This document shows, piece after piece, positions 32,506 to 41,002 of a DNA stretch of 64,000 nt. Source of the DNA: Arachnia propionica (GTDB lineage: Bacteria > Actinomycetota > Actinomycetes > Propionibacteriales > Propionibacteriaceae). Below the pieces are notes generated by a model, which did no database searches, was not told the origin of the DNA, and saw only the letters and a program-made list of their open reading frames with translations. The stretch covers positions 372,001 through 436,000 of the forward strand of contig NZ_CP146373.1 in assembly GCF_037055325.1 (NCBI RefSeq). The letters are read 5' to 3'. A program made the position numbers and the translations under genes. The stretch's first letter is position 1; each line of letters begins with the position of its first letter.

Positions 32506-32817
32506 ATGGCCATTCCGCATCTGAGCACCGAACAGCTCAAGTCGGCACGCGCCGCTGCAACGGAAGCACGGAGAGCTCGAGCCCAGCTCAAGGATCAGGT
32601 CAAGTCTGGTGCCCTCACACTTCCCCAAGCCCTTGACCGGGCGGCGAAGGACGAGGTCCTTTCCCGCGTGAAGGTGGTGGATCTGCTACGCGCCCTACCT
32701 CGCGTCGGGGTGACGCGGTCCCAGGAAATTATGGAGAGCCTCGACATCGCCCCGAATCGTCGTATCCGTGGCCTCGGTCGGCATCAAATCGACCGGTTGA
32801 AGGAGCTCTTCTCCTAG
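32506..32817 (+). CDS. mihF: Actinobacterial integration host factor
   Basis: 103 residues. It is a small basic DNA-bending nucleoid protein unrelated to proteobacterial IHF. It has a helical N-terminus and the helix-two-turn-helix segment VKVVDLLRALPRVGVTRSQEIMESLDIAPNRRIRGLGRHQ, which is highly conserved in the family. The strong ribosome-binding site GAAGGAGGA precedes the ATG at 32506; a longer GTG extension has no support. A small hairpin with 6-bp arms (32454-32459 with 32468-32473) lies in its leader. The pyrF-mihF-gmk-rpoZ order is conserved. Confidence 0.95.
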   Translation: MAIPHLSTEQLKSARAAATEARRARAQLKDQVKSGALTLPQALDRAAKDEVLSRVKVVDLLRALPRVGVTRSQEIMESLDIAPNRRIRGLGRHQIDRLKELFS

Positions 32818-32916
32818 AGGGTTTCCGGGCCTTTGGGAGTTCTCGTCAGGAGGGGGTGGCGTGTGAGATGCCGATGAGGGGATCCGTACTGTGCCATCTT
32901 CCTTTCACGGAGCATC

Positions 32917-32922
32917 TAGGAT
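32917..32922 (+). promoter_or_regulatory. -10 element TAGGAT for a leaderless gmk transcript
   Basis: TAGGAT is followed by six bases and then the gmk GTG, with no ribosome-binding site. The spacing equals that at relA and rpe. Confidence 0.55.
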
Positions 32923-32928
32923 CGTTGA

Positions 32929-33492
32929 GTGCGTTCACCCAGAAAACCTTCGGTTTGGATCATTTCCGGTCCCAGTGGCGTCGGCAAAGGCACCGTGTGT
33001 GCAAGGTTGCGCACGTTGCGTCCAGGCATCTACATTCCCGTCTCCCTCACTACCCGAGAGCCACGACCGGGGGAAGTCGACGGGGTCAGCTACCACTTCG
33101 TTTCTGAGCAACGATTCCAGGAGAAGGTGGAATCCGGGGAACTGCTGGAACACGCGATTGTTCACGGTACGCATAGCTACGGCACACCCCGCGGGGAAGT
33201 TGCTGATGCGATCGCATCGGGCAGGGACGTGCTTCTGGAGATTGATCTCCAGGGGGCACGCCAGGTGAAGCGAAACCTCCCCGAGGCACAACTCGTGTTC
33301 ATCGCACCACCCTCCTGGGAAGAACTCGTCAGGCGCCTCACGGGCCGAGGCACGGAGAACGCATCCCAGGTGGAACACAGGCTCGCCACCGCACGGGTGG
33401 AGTTGGAGGCCCGGGAAGAAGCAGATTTCGTGATTGTGAACGACCGAATCGAGGACACCGCCCAAGCTTTGATAGTCTTGATGGGCTTGTGA
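32929..33492 (+). CDS. gmk: Guanylate kinase
   Basis: 187 residues. It phosphorylates GMP to GDP. The P-loop is ISGPSGVGKGT, followed by the GMP-binding block VSLTTREPRPGEVDGVSYHFVS (Arg and Tyr contacts). LLEHAIVHGTHSYGTPRGEV and LLEIDLQGARQVK are next; the lid Arg residues are in RRLTGRGTE. The GTG start is fixed by the leaderless -10 element and by family length. It is followed after ~35 bp by rpoZ. Confidence 0.96.
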   Translation: MRSPRKPSVWIISGPSGVGKGTVCARLRTLRPGIYIPVSLTTREPRPGEVDGVSYHFVSEQRFQEKVESGELLEHAIVHGTHSYGTPRGEVADAIASGRDVLLEIDLQGARQVKRNLPEAQLVFIAPPSWEELVRRLTGRGTENASQVEHRLATARVELEAREEADFVIVNDRIEDTAQALIVLMGL

Positions 33493-33527
33493 CCGCAAGC
33501 CATTACTCGACCCTGCAGAGGTAGATC

Positions 33528-33875
33528 TTGAGCACCAATCCTGAAGGCATCACCAACCCTCCGATCGACGATCTGCTGGACAAGGTGGATTCCAAGTACC
33601 GACTGGTGATCTTTGCAGCCAAGCGGGCACGGCAGATCAACGCCTACTACTCCCAGCTCGGTGAGGGACTCCTGGAGAACGTCGGCCCGCTGGTTGGCGT
33701 CGCCCCCCAGGAGAAACCGTTGTCTGTCGCTTTGCGCGAGCTGCAGGGTGATCTGCTCCAGTACAGCCAGGTTGATCCGGAGGCCGAGGCCGCAGAGCGT
33801 GCCGCCGCCGAGTCCGACCCGGCTTTCGCCTTCGTGGATCCGTTCGCAGAGCTTGACGCCAATTCCCCCTCCTGA
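33528..33875 (+). CDS. rpoZ: RNA polymerase omega subunit
   Basis: 115 residues. It assists RNA polymerase assembly. The conserved core is [29 protein letters not shown], followed by [12 protein letters not shown] and an acidic tail longer than in E. coli, as in other actinobacteria. The start is a TTG with AGAGG upstream. Only 30 bp separate it from metK. In Mycobacterium the coaBC (dfp) gene lies between, and it is missing here. Confidence 0.95.
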   Translation: MSTNPEGITNPPIDDLLDKVDSKYRLVIFAAKRARQINAYYSQLGEGLLENVGPLVGVAPQEKPLSVALRELQGDLLQYSQVDPEAEAAERAAAESDPAFAFVDPFAELDANSPS

Positions 33876-33905
33876 TCCACACAAACTTTTCGAGAAGGAG
33901 CAGCC

Positions 33906-35096
33906 TTGAGTCGCTTGTTCACGTCCGAATCGGTCACCGAGGGACACCCCGACAAGATAGCCGACTCCATTTCCGACGCCGTTCTGGATGCCCTTCTTGC
34001 GGAGGACCCCATGGCACGGGTGGCGGTTGAGACACTGATCACGACCGGCCTGGTGGTGGTTGCAGGTGAGGTGTCCACCACCGCGTGGGCTGATGTGGCG
34101 ACTCTGGTGCGGCAACGCATCCTGGAGATCGGGTACAACAGTTCCAGGGTAGGTTTTGATGGAGCCTCGTGTGGCGTTACCGTGGCCATCGGTTCGCAGT
34201 CGCCTGACATCGCCGGCGGCGTCAACGATTCCCTTGAGGTTCGCAACCACGAGGATGGAGATGCCGCCAGTCGCCAAGGAGCTGGCGACCAAGGCCTGAT
34301 GTTCGGGTACGCCTGCGACGAGACCGAACAGCTGATGCCCTTGCCCATCCACCTGGCACACAGACTTGCGTTCCGCTTGACTGAGGTTCGCAAGCAGGGC
34401 TTGCTCGGCTACTTGCGTCCCGACGGCAAGACCCAGGTCACTGTCCGCTACGAGGACGGGAAACCCGTCGGCATCGAGACCGTCGTGGTCTCCACGCAAC
34501 ACGATGACGGCATCTCCCTGCCGGACGTGATGACTCCGGAAATCAACCGCGAGGTCATCCTTCCCGTGCTGGGTGAGTACGGGTACGACGGAGCAGCTGC
34601 CCGGATCTTCGTGAATCCCTCGGGCAAATTCGTGGTCGGCGGCCCGATGGGAGATGCGGGTGTCACGGGGCGAAAGATCATCGTTGACACCTATGGAGGC
34701 ATGGCCCGTCACGGCGGAGGCGCGTTCTCTGGCAAGGACCCCTCCAAGGTGGACCGTTCCGCTGCCTACGCCACCCGCTGGGTGGCCAAGAACGTGGTGG
34801 CCTCCGGGTTGGCCGAACGCTGCGAGGTACAGGTCGCCTACGCCATCGGTCGGGCGCATCCGGTCGGCTTCTACCTGGATACCTTCGGAACTGGGAAAGT
34901 ACCCAACGAGCAGATCGTGGACGCGGTGAACACTACCTTCGACCTACGGCCCGCCAGCATCATCGCCGACCTCGACCTGTTGCGCCCCATTTACCGGCAG
35001 TTCTCCACCCTCGGGCATTTCGGACGCACCGAGGTGGACGCTACGTGGGAGCGCACCGATCGTGCGGAAGCGCTGGCGAGGGCGGTGAAGGGCTGA
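33906..35096 (+). CDS. metK: S-adenosylmethionine synthetase
   Basis: 396 residues. It forms S-adenosylmethionine from methionine and ATP. Visible motifs are [24 protein letters not shown], the signature [16 protein letters not shown], the phosphate-binding [15 protein letters not shown], and [16 protein letters not shown]. The start is a TTG preceded by GAAGGAG, six bases away. It lies three bases upstream of the priA start. Confidence 0.97.
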   Translation: MSRLFTSESVTEGHPDKIADSISDAVLDALLAEDPMARVAVETLITTGLVVVAGEVSTTAWADVATLVRQRILEIGYNSSRVGFDGASCGVTVAIGSQSPDIAGGVNDSLEVRNHEDGDAASRQGAGDQGLMFGYACDETEQLMPLPIHLAHRLAFRLTEVRKQGLLGYLRPDGKTQVTVRYEDGKPVGIETVVVSTQHDDGISLPDVMTPEINREVILPVLGEYGYDGAAARIFVNPSGKFVVGGPMGDAGVTGRKIIVDTYGGMARHGGGAFSGKDPSKVDRSAAYATRWVAKNVVASGLAERCEVQVAYAIGRAHPVGFYLDTFGTGKVPNEQIVDAVNTTFDLRPASIIADLDLLRPIYRQFSTLGHFGRTEVDATWERTDRAEALARAVKG

Positions 35097-35098
35097 GC

Positions 35099-37060
35099 GT
35101 GTCGGCCACGCTGTTCGAGGTTCCGACCGCCGAACAGGTCGCCAAGGTGGCGGTCGACGTCCCGCTCGCGCATCTGGATCGCCTCTTCGACTACCGCATT
35201 CCCGGGAAACTCCTTGAGGATGCCCGCCCAGGGGTTCGAGTCAGCGTGCCCTTCGCCGGGCAGGTGGTGGATGGGTGGCTGGTATCCATCGGCGTCCCGG
35301 AAACCAGCGGGAAACTCGCCGATCTGCGTTCGGTTATCTCCCCAGAACAGATCTTGACTCCGAGGCTTTTTGACTTGATTCGGGCGGTCGCTGACCATTA
35401 CGCGGGAACCTGGTGGGATGTTGCACGCCTGGCGATCCCGCCCCGCCACTCGAAAATCGAGAAGCAGGAACAACGTGCCTGGCCGGTCCCCAGGCCCGGA
35501 GGAGCAGCAGAAATCCTGCCGGGTTTCCCGGGAGGTTCCGAACTGCTTACGGCACTGTCGGAAGGTGGCGCTCCGCGTGCCTTCTGGCAGGTTCCGTGCG
35601 TCGCCGGCCCGCAGGGGGATCTCACCGGAGGGGTGCTGGAGGCTGTTTCGGCAACCCTGGCCTCGGGACGCGGGGCACTGGTCCTATTCCCAACGATTCG
35701 GGGCATGGAGGCCGGCGTCGCCCGGCTGGAGCGGCTCCTGGGACAGGGGTGTGTGGCGCGGCTCAGCTGGGAACTCAGCAGAGGGCTGCGTTACGAGAAC
35801 TACCTGGCGTGTTCGCGCGGCCGGGCCAGGGTCGTGGTGGGAACCCAGTCGGCGGTTTTCGCCCCCCTGTCGGACCCGGGCTTGATAGTGGTGATTGACG
35901 ATGGCAACGAGGGGCACTGTTTTGAACGGTTCCCCCGTCCGCACGTGCGTTCGGTAGCGATGATTCGGGCCGTTCAGGAAGGCTGTGCACTGCTGCTCGC
36001 CTCACATGCCCGCTCCTGCGAGGCACAGGGGCTGATCGAGCGTCAATGGCTCCGAGAACTGTCCCTGCCGCCACGGGAGATGCGCCGCATTGGCCCGGCT
36101 CTCCGGTCGGTGCCCGGGACCCAGGAAAGCAATCCTGGTGGGATCCGGATGCGGCTTCCTCGCCAGGCCTTCGAACACCTGCGGATCCGGTTGGCCTCCG
36201 GGCCGGTGTTGGTCTCCGTGGCTCGGGCCGGGCATTCCACGGGGCTTCGCTGTCAGCGTTGCCGTGGGAGGGTGACCTGCCCCAGGTGTGGTGGTCCACT
36301 GGTCCGACTGGCGCGAGAGCGGCTGCTCTGCCGCCTGTGCGGGCACACTCCGGTCAGGTTCGAGTGCACCCGATGCCATGCCACCGGGTTGCGTGCCCCG
36401 ATCGCGGGGTCGGAACGCACGGCGGAAGAACTGGGGAAGGCTTTCCCCGGGGTGCGGGTGATGAACTCCTCAGCGGAGCGGATCCGCTCTGGGGTATCGG
36501 AGGAACCAGCGATCGTTGTCGCGACCCCTGGGGGGGAGCCCATGGCACCAGGCGGCTATGCGGGCGCCCTGATCCTCGATGCGGAGCTGGCCCTGTCGCG
36601 TGCGGATCTGCGCGTCAGCGAGGAGACTCTGCGCCGCTGGTGCCAGGTGGCTTGTCTCGTGCGACCCGCGGTTGACGGGGGAGGACTTCTCATCGTCGGG
36701 CCACCGGAGGAATCTGCGGTCCAGGCGCTGCTCCGGGCCGACCCCGGGGGATTCGCCGCCCGGGAACTTGCCGATCGCGCCGCCGCCGGCCTGCCCCCTG
36801 CCGTTAAGGCGGTTCAGGTTGGTGGCGATCCGGAGGCGGTGGCGGCCTTCTTGGACAACGATCCGTTCACCGGTGCCGAGGTTTTGGGACCCACACTGGT
36901 GCGGGAGGAACCCGACCCGGAGGCCATGTCCTTGCTGCGCTGTCCTTTGGAGAAGGGCCGTGAACTTGTGAGCGCGGTAAAACATGCGGCCGCCATCCGG
37001 TCGGCCCGCAAGGAGGGCGGCCGGTTGTTCCTGCAGGTCGATCCGATGACCCTCACGTGA
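35099..37060 (+). CDS. priA: PriA-like primosomal protein, helicase motifs degenerate
   Basis: 653 residues. The N-terminal 3'BD domain (VAVDVPLAHLDRLFDYRIP, RVSVPFAGQVVDGWLVSI) and the eight-cysteine zinc region (CQRC..CPRCGG, then CRLCG and CTRCHATGLRAP) match PriA. The expected Walker A is absent (WQVPCVAGPQGDLTGG where a GSGKT loop should be) and motif II is altered (VIDDGNEGH rather than DEEH). Loss of helicase motifs is typical of actinobacterial PriA, so the protein may load other factors without unwinding DNA. The GTG follows the metK stop by two bases. Confidence 0.9.
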   Translation: MSATLFEVPTAEQVAKVAVDVPLAHLDRLFDYRIPGKLLEDARPGVRVSVPFAGQVVDGWLVSIGVPETSGKLADLRSVISPEQILTPRLFDLIRAVADHYAGTWWDVARLAIPPRHSKIEKQEQRAWPVPRPGGAAEILPGFPGGSELLTALSEGGAPRAFWQVPCVAGPQGDLTGGVLEAVSATLASGRGALVLFPTIRGMEAGVARLERLLGQGCVARLSWELSRGLRYENYLACSRGRARVVVGTQSAVFAPLSDPGLIVVIDDGNEGHCFERFPRPHVRSVAMIRAVQEGCALLLASHARSCEAQGLIERQWLRELSLPPREMRRIGPALRSVPGTQESNPGGIRMRLPRQAFEHLRIRLASGPVLVSVARAGHSTGLRCQRCRGRVTCPRCGGPLVRLARERLLCRLCGHTPVRFECTRCHATGLRAPIAGSERTAEELGKAFPGVRVMNSSAERIRSGVSEEPAIVVATPGGEPMAPGGYAGALILDAELALSRADLRVSEETLRRWCQVACLVRPAVDGGGLLIVGPPEESAVQALLRADPGGFAARELADRAAAGLPPAVKAVQVGGDPEAVAAFLDNDPFTGAEVLGPTLVREEPDPEAMSLLRCPLEKGRELVSAVKHAAAIRSARKEGGRLFLQVDPMTLT

Positions 37061-37070
37061 GGAGGAAACC

Positions 37071-37985
37071 ATGAAACTGGTGTTCGCGGGCACCCCTGGA
37101 ATTGCCGTGCCAAGTCTCGAGGCCCTGGTGGGTTCGAGACACGAGGTGGTGGCGGTGGTCACCCGGCCGGACGCTACGGCGGGCCGGGGACGCCGGCTCA
37201 CTTCGTCGCCGGTGGCGATCCGGGCGGCGGAACTGGGGCTCGAGGTCCTCAAACCCGGCCATCCCCGGGACCCGGAGTTCCGGTCCCGGCTGAGGGAGTT
37301 GAACCCGGATGTGTGTGCGGTGGTCGCATACGGTGCCCTGCTGCCCACCTCGGTCCTCGAGATCCCGACTCACGGCTGGATCAACCTGCATTTCTCCCTG
37401 CTGCCCAGATGGCGTGGAGCGGCCCCGGTGCAGCGGGCCGTGATGGCGGGTGATTCTGAAATCGGGACTTCCTGTTTCCGTATTGTCCGGGAACTCGACG
37501 CGGGGGATGTCTACCGGATCGCTGCTCGCCCCATGCCGGACGCCACCGCGGGAGAGCTTCTCGAGCTGCTCGCGATCTCAGGGGCGGCCCAACTGGTCGA
37601 GACCATCGACGCCATTGAGGCGGGCGAAACCCCTGTGCCCCAGGAAACCGACGGGGTGACCCGGGCCGCAAAGATCACGGTGGAGGAGGCGCGCGCGGAT
37701 TTCACCCGACCGGCGATCGAGGTCCGCAATCACATTCTCGGTTGTTCCCCGGAGCCGGGCGCCTGGTGCGAACTGAACGGAAAACGACTCAAGCTGTACC
37801 GGGCGCGAATCACCGATGCCCAGTTCACTCCGGCACCCGGAGAACTGTATGTGACCAAACGCCAGGTTTTTGTCGGGGCGGGTGACGGTGCTCTCGAGCT
37901 GCTGGAAGTCCAGGCCCCGGGCAAACGGCGAATGGCGGCCATTGACTGGGCTCGTGCCGGTGCCGCGTCAGGGAGACTCGCGTGA
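37071..37985 (+). CDS. fmt: Methionyl-tRNA formyltransferase
   Basis: 304 residues. It formylates initiator Met-tRNA using 10-formyl-THF. It starts KLVFAGTPGIAVPSLEAL. The catalytic Asn and His are in INLHFSLLPRWRGAAPVQ, with the Asp in ELDAGDVY. A C-terminal OB-like domain follows. The AGGAGGAAA ribosome-binding site and ATG are clear. Its stop overlaps the rsmB GTG (GTGA). Confidence 0.96.
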   Translation: MKLVFAGTPGIAVPSLEALVGSRHEVVAVVTRPDATAGRGRRLTSSPVAIRAAELGLEVLKPGHPRDPEFRSRLRELNPDVCAVVAYGALLPTSVLEIPTHGWINLHFSLLPRWRGAAPVQRAVMAGDSEIGTSCFRIVRELDAGDVYRIAARPMPDATAGELLELLAISGAAQLVETIDAIEAGETPVPQETDGVTRAAKITVEEARADFTRPAIEVRNHILGCSPEPGAWCELNGKRLKLYRARITDAQFTPAPGELYVTKRQVFVGAGDGALELLEVQAPGKRRMAAIDWARAGAASGRLA

Positions 37986-39316
37986 GCGGGGGTATGTCTC
38001 CCCGGAGGGTCGCGTTCGACGTGCTGAGGCAGGTGAGCGGTGAAGGCGCCTACGCGAATCTGGCGCTTGCCAAAAACTTGGCTCGGGCGGACCTGGAGAC
38101 CAGGGATGCAGCCTTCGTCACGGAACTCGTGGCCGGTACCTGCCGCCTGCGGGGAACCTATGACGCGATCATCGAATCCGCCTCGGGACGAGGTTTGAAA
38201 ACCATGCAACCCGCAGTGGTGGACCTGCTGCGGCTGCTCGCGCATCAGGCGCTGAACATGGCCGTGCCCGCGCGGGCTGCCGTCGACACCACAGTGAAAC
38301 TGGCCCGTGAGACCGTCGGGCAGCGGGTCACCGGCCTGATCAATGCTGTCGGGCGTCGGATCACCGCCCATGCCCTCCGGGAATGGGTGGAGCTGCTGAG
38401 CGCGGGCCTTGATGAGAACGGCAGGCTGGCGGTGGCTACCCATCATCCCCGCTGGATTGTGGCGGCCTACGAGAAAGTGCTTCCAGAAAACGAGCTCGCC
38501 CAGGCTCTGGAGGCCAACAACCTTGCGCCGAAACCGACCCTTGTGGTGCGTCCCGGACTCGCACAGGTGGAAGAACTCGCTCCCGCCGTTGCCACCATGT
38601 ACTCGCCGTTTGGGGCGGTTCTCGACGGGGTTCCGGGTGATCTGACGGCGGTCAGGGAGGGCCGGGCCGGCGTGCAGGACGAGGGATCACAACTGGTGTG
38701 TCTGGCCCTGGACCGAGTGAATACCCCAGATGGACCGTGGCTGGATCTGTGCGCCGGGCCCGGTGGGAAGTCCGCTCTCCTGGCTGGACTGGCCAGGCGA
38801 CGGGGGGAGTACCTCGTCGCCAACGAAGTAGCGGTACATCGCGCAGAACTCGTTGAAAAGGCCTTGGCGGTCTACCCGCCTGGAACAGTGAACGTCATCT
38901 GCTCTGACGGGCGTGACTCGGAACCGGTCAGGGCGCGTCGCCCCTTCTCGAGGATCATGGTGGACGCTCCTTGTAGCGGCCTGGGAGCGTTGCGGCGCCG
39001 CCCCGAGGCCCGGTGGCGCCGGACACCGGACGACGTGGCGGAACTTGTCTTGTTGCAACGCGCTCTATTGGAAACAGCCATCGGTCTACTCGTTCCCGGG
39101 GGAGTGGTCGCCTACGTAACCTGCTCACCCCACGCGGACGAGACCACCGGCGTTGTCGAGGCGGTTATGGCAGATTGTCCGGACCTGAAGCTCCTGGATG
39201 CATCGTCCTTGCTGCCTGAGGTGCCCAATACCACTCGACGTGGGTGCGTGCAGCTGTGGCCCCACCGCCACGGAACCGATGCCATGTTCTTGGCGCTGCT
39301 ACGGGGCATGTCCTGA
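37982..39316 (+). CDS. rsmB: 16S rRNA (cytosine-967-C5)-methyltransferase RsmB
   Basis: 444 residues. An N-terminal NusB-like domain (RRVAFDVLRQVSGEGAYANLAL, RDAAFVTELVAGTCR) is fused to a SAM methyltransferase. The SAM loop is DLCAGPGGKSALLA, motif IV VDAPCSGLGALRRRPEARW holds one catalytic Cys, and VTCSPHADETTGVVE (motif VI) the other. The GTG overlaps the fmt stop. The protein methylates 16S rRNA during ribosome maturation. Confidence 0.95.
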   Translation: MSGGMSPRRVAFDVLRQVSGEGAYANLALAKNLARADLETRDAAFVTELVAGTCRLRGTYDAIIESASGRGLKTMQPAVVDLLRLLAHQALNMAVPARAAVDTTVKLARETVGQRVTGLINAVGRRITAHALREWVELLSAGLDENGRLAVATHHPRWIVAAYEKVLPENELAQALEANNLAPKPTLVVRPGLAQVEELAPAVATMYSPFGAVLDGVPGDLTAVREGRAGVQDEGSQLVCLALDRVNTPDGPWLDLCAGPGGKSALLAGLARRRGEYLVANEVAVHRAELVEKALAVYPPGTVNVICSDGRDSEPVRARRPFSRIMVDAPCSGLGALRRRPEARWRRTPDDVAELVLLQRALLETAIGLLVPGGVVAYVTCSPHADETTGVVEAVMADCPDLKLLDASSLLPEVPNTTRRGCVQLWPHRHGTDAMFLALLRGMS

Positions 39317-39323
39317 ACATCGC

Positions 39324-39329
39324 TAGGCT
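39324..39329 (+). promoter_or_regulatory. -10 element TAGGCT for a leaderless rpe transcript
   Basis: TAGGCT sits just after rsmB and is followed by six bases and the rpe ATG, with no ribosome-binding site. Confidence 0.55.
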
Positions 39330-39335
39330 TCGGAC

Positions 39336-39989
39336 ATGCGCATCACCCCGAGCATCTTGAACGCTGACTTCGCACATCTCTCCCACGAGATCGAACGGAT
39401 ATCTGGGGCGGATGGGGTGCACGTGGATGTCATGGACAACCATTTCGTGCCGAACCTAACGATCGGGCTTCCCGTGGTCGAGTGTCTGCGCAAAGTGACT
39501 GATCAATTCCTGGACATTCACCTGATGATCGAGGATCCGGACCGCTGGGCCCCGGCCTACGCCGAGGCAGGGGCGGAGTCGGTGACCTTTCACATCGAGG
39601 CGGCCCACGCCCCGATCCGGTTGGCTCGGGAGCTGCGCGCCCGGGGGGCGAGGGCGTCAATGGCTCTCAAACCCGCCACCCCGATCGAGCCCTATGCCGA
39701 GATGCTCGACGAACTGGACATGGTGCTCCTCATGACCGTCGAACCCGGTTTTGGTGGGCAGAAATTCCTCGACCTCGTGCTGCCGAAAATCCGTCGAACC
39801 AGGGAACTGATGGGGGATCGCCCGCTCTGGTTGCAGGTCGACGGCGGGGTCTCGGTGGAAACGATCGGACGCTGTGCCGAGGCGGGCGCTGACACCTTTG
39901 TGGCTGGCTCCGCGGTCTACAACGCCCCTGACCCAGACGCCATGGTGCGGACATTGCGCGAGCTGGCCGGTGCCGCGTGCCGCTGCTGA
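39336..39989 (+). CDS. rpe: Ribulose-phosphate 3-epimerase
   Basis: 217 residues, TIM barrel. It interconverts ribulose-5-P and xylulose-5-P in the pentose phosphate pathway. Visible signatures are [28 protein letters not shown] (metal-binding Asp and His), [20 protein letters not shown], and [10 protein letters not shown] with VAGSAVY for the phosphate. The start ATG is leaderless by the -10 spacing. Its stop is one base from the stop of the convergent PAC2 gene, with no room for a terminator. Confidence 0.96.
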   Translation: MRITPSILNADFAHLSHEIERISGADGVHVDVMDNHFVPNLTIGLPVVECLRKVTDQFLDIHLMIEDPDRWAPAYAEAGAESVTFHIEAAHAPIRLARELRARGARASMALKPATPIEPYAEMLDELDMVLLMTVEPGFGGQKFLDLVLPKIRRTRELMGDRPLWLQVDGGVSVETIGRCAEAGADTFVAGSAVYNAPDPDAMVRTLRELAGAACRC

Positions 39990-39990
39990 T

Positions 39991-40830
39991 TCAGCCCGGG
40001 TCACCACCCCGGTTGCGGAGATAGCGTTCGAACTCCGCAGCAATGGAATCTCCGGTGGCACCCTCTACATCGGAGGCGTCGCGTGCCTCCTCCAGTTGCT
40101 CGATGTACTCGGCCACGTCAGGATCCTCCGCGCTCAGTTCGTCAACGGCCTGCGCCCACTTACCAGCCTCACTGAGCAGGTCACCGGCTCCAAGACTGGT
40201 GCCCAGAACCTGTTCCATGCGGCTGAGCAGGGCGTGTTGGCCTTTCGGGTTCGGGGGAGTGGCGACGTAGTGGGGAATGGAGACCCACATGGATGCGCTG
40301 GGGAATCCTTCGGCGATCAGCATCTGGTTGACCACCCCCGTGATCCCGGTCGGGCCCTCGTAGGTGAGTTCCTCGATGGCCAGGCTGCCCCGCAGCTGTG
40401 AGTCGTAGGTGTACATGGCAACGGGGAGGGGTCGTGAGTGCGGGGTGTCGCTGAGCATCGCTCCCAGCAGCAGCACCATCGAAGGGTTGTAACGTTTCAG
40501 TCGCTGGACCAATTCGCGGGAGAAGGTTCGCCACAGTTGGTTGGGCTCAGGGCCGACCACGATGATCAGATCCCGCTCTGGAAGACGCACCTGCTGAAGG
40601 CTGATGTGGGGCCACTGGATCCAGGGGCCATCGGGGGAGCGGCGCAGGATCGGGCGGGTCACCTGGAAGTCGAAATAGCGTTCGTCATCAATGGTCTCAA
40701 GCTCGGACGACGGGTAGTGCTCCATTAGGTGTAGTAACGCGTCGCTGGCCGCGTTGGCCGCGTCGTTCCAGCCGCTGAAGGCGATCACGACGGCCGGGTC
40801 TTTGAGGTCCTCGGGCCGGGGGTGCTGCAT
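39991..40830 (-). CDS. PAC2 family protein
   Basis: 279 residues of the PAC2 (proteasome assembly chaperone 2-like) family, widespread in actinobacteria and of unknown function. Signatures are VVIAFSGWNDAANAASDALLHLM at the N-terminus, IIVVGPEPNQLWRTF, and GAMLSDTPHSRP. SIPHYVATPPNPKGQHALL is in the middle, and an acidic helical tail closes the protein. The ATG at 40830 is preceded by a TAGACT six bases away, again a leaderless layout. It is convergent with rpe and divergent from the pilus operon. Confidence 0.9.
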   Translation of the reverse strand: MQHPRPEDLKDPAVVIAFSGWNDAANAASDALLHLMEHYPSSELETIDDERYFDFQVTRPILRRSPDGPWIQWPHISLQQVRLPERDLIIVVGPEPNQLWRTFSRELVQRLKRYNPSMVLLLGAMLSDTPHSRPLPVAMYTYDSQLRGSLAIEELTYEGPTGITGVVNQMLIAEGFPSASMWVSIPHYVATPPNPKGQHALLSRMEQVLGTSLGAGDLLSEAGKWAQAVDELSAEDPDVAEYIEQLEEARDASDVEGATGDSIAAEFERYLRNRGGDPG

Positions 40831-40836
40831 CCCCCC

Positions 40837-40842
40837 AGTCTA
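40837..40842 (-). promoter_or_regulatory. -10 element TAGACT for the PAC2 gene
   Basis: On the minus strand TAGACT is followed by six G residues and the ATG, with no ribosome-binding site. It is divergent from the pilus promoter ~45 bp away. Confidence 0.55.
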
Positions 40843-40884
40843 TGGGGCTCTTCGATGCCCTCAAAGCGGTCGTGTCGGCAATGA

Positions 40885-40914
40885 TTGACAGAGACGTTAA
40901 CAGGGATTTATGCT
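40885..40914 (+). promoter_or_regulatory. Sigma70-type promoter of the pilus operon (TTGACA-N18-TATGCT)
   Basis: TTGACA at 40885-40890 is a perfect -35, and TATGCT at 40909-40914 is a good -10 with an 18-bp spacer. The start would be near 40921, giving a leader of ~80 nt before the adhesin ATG. This is the best-matching promoter in the window. It suggests constitutive or strong expression of the pilus genes. Confidence 0.65.
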
Positions 40915-41002
40915 CGCCAAGGAGTTTGGGGGGATCAACTCTGTTACATGGGTATTCCGTCAATTTCCGAACAATGTTCGATGTCGAGCCGGAAAGGCGC
41001 CC

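Noticed and set aside
40968-40980. Palindrome CGAACAATGTTCG upstream of the adhesin as a LexA (SOS) box
   Set aside because: The Gram-positive LexA box has four bases between the CGAAC and GTTCG arms; here there are three.
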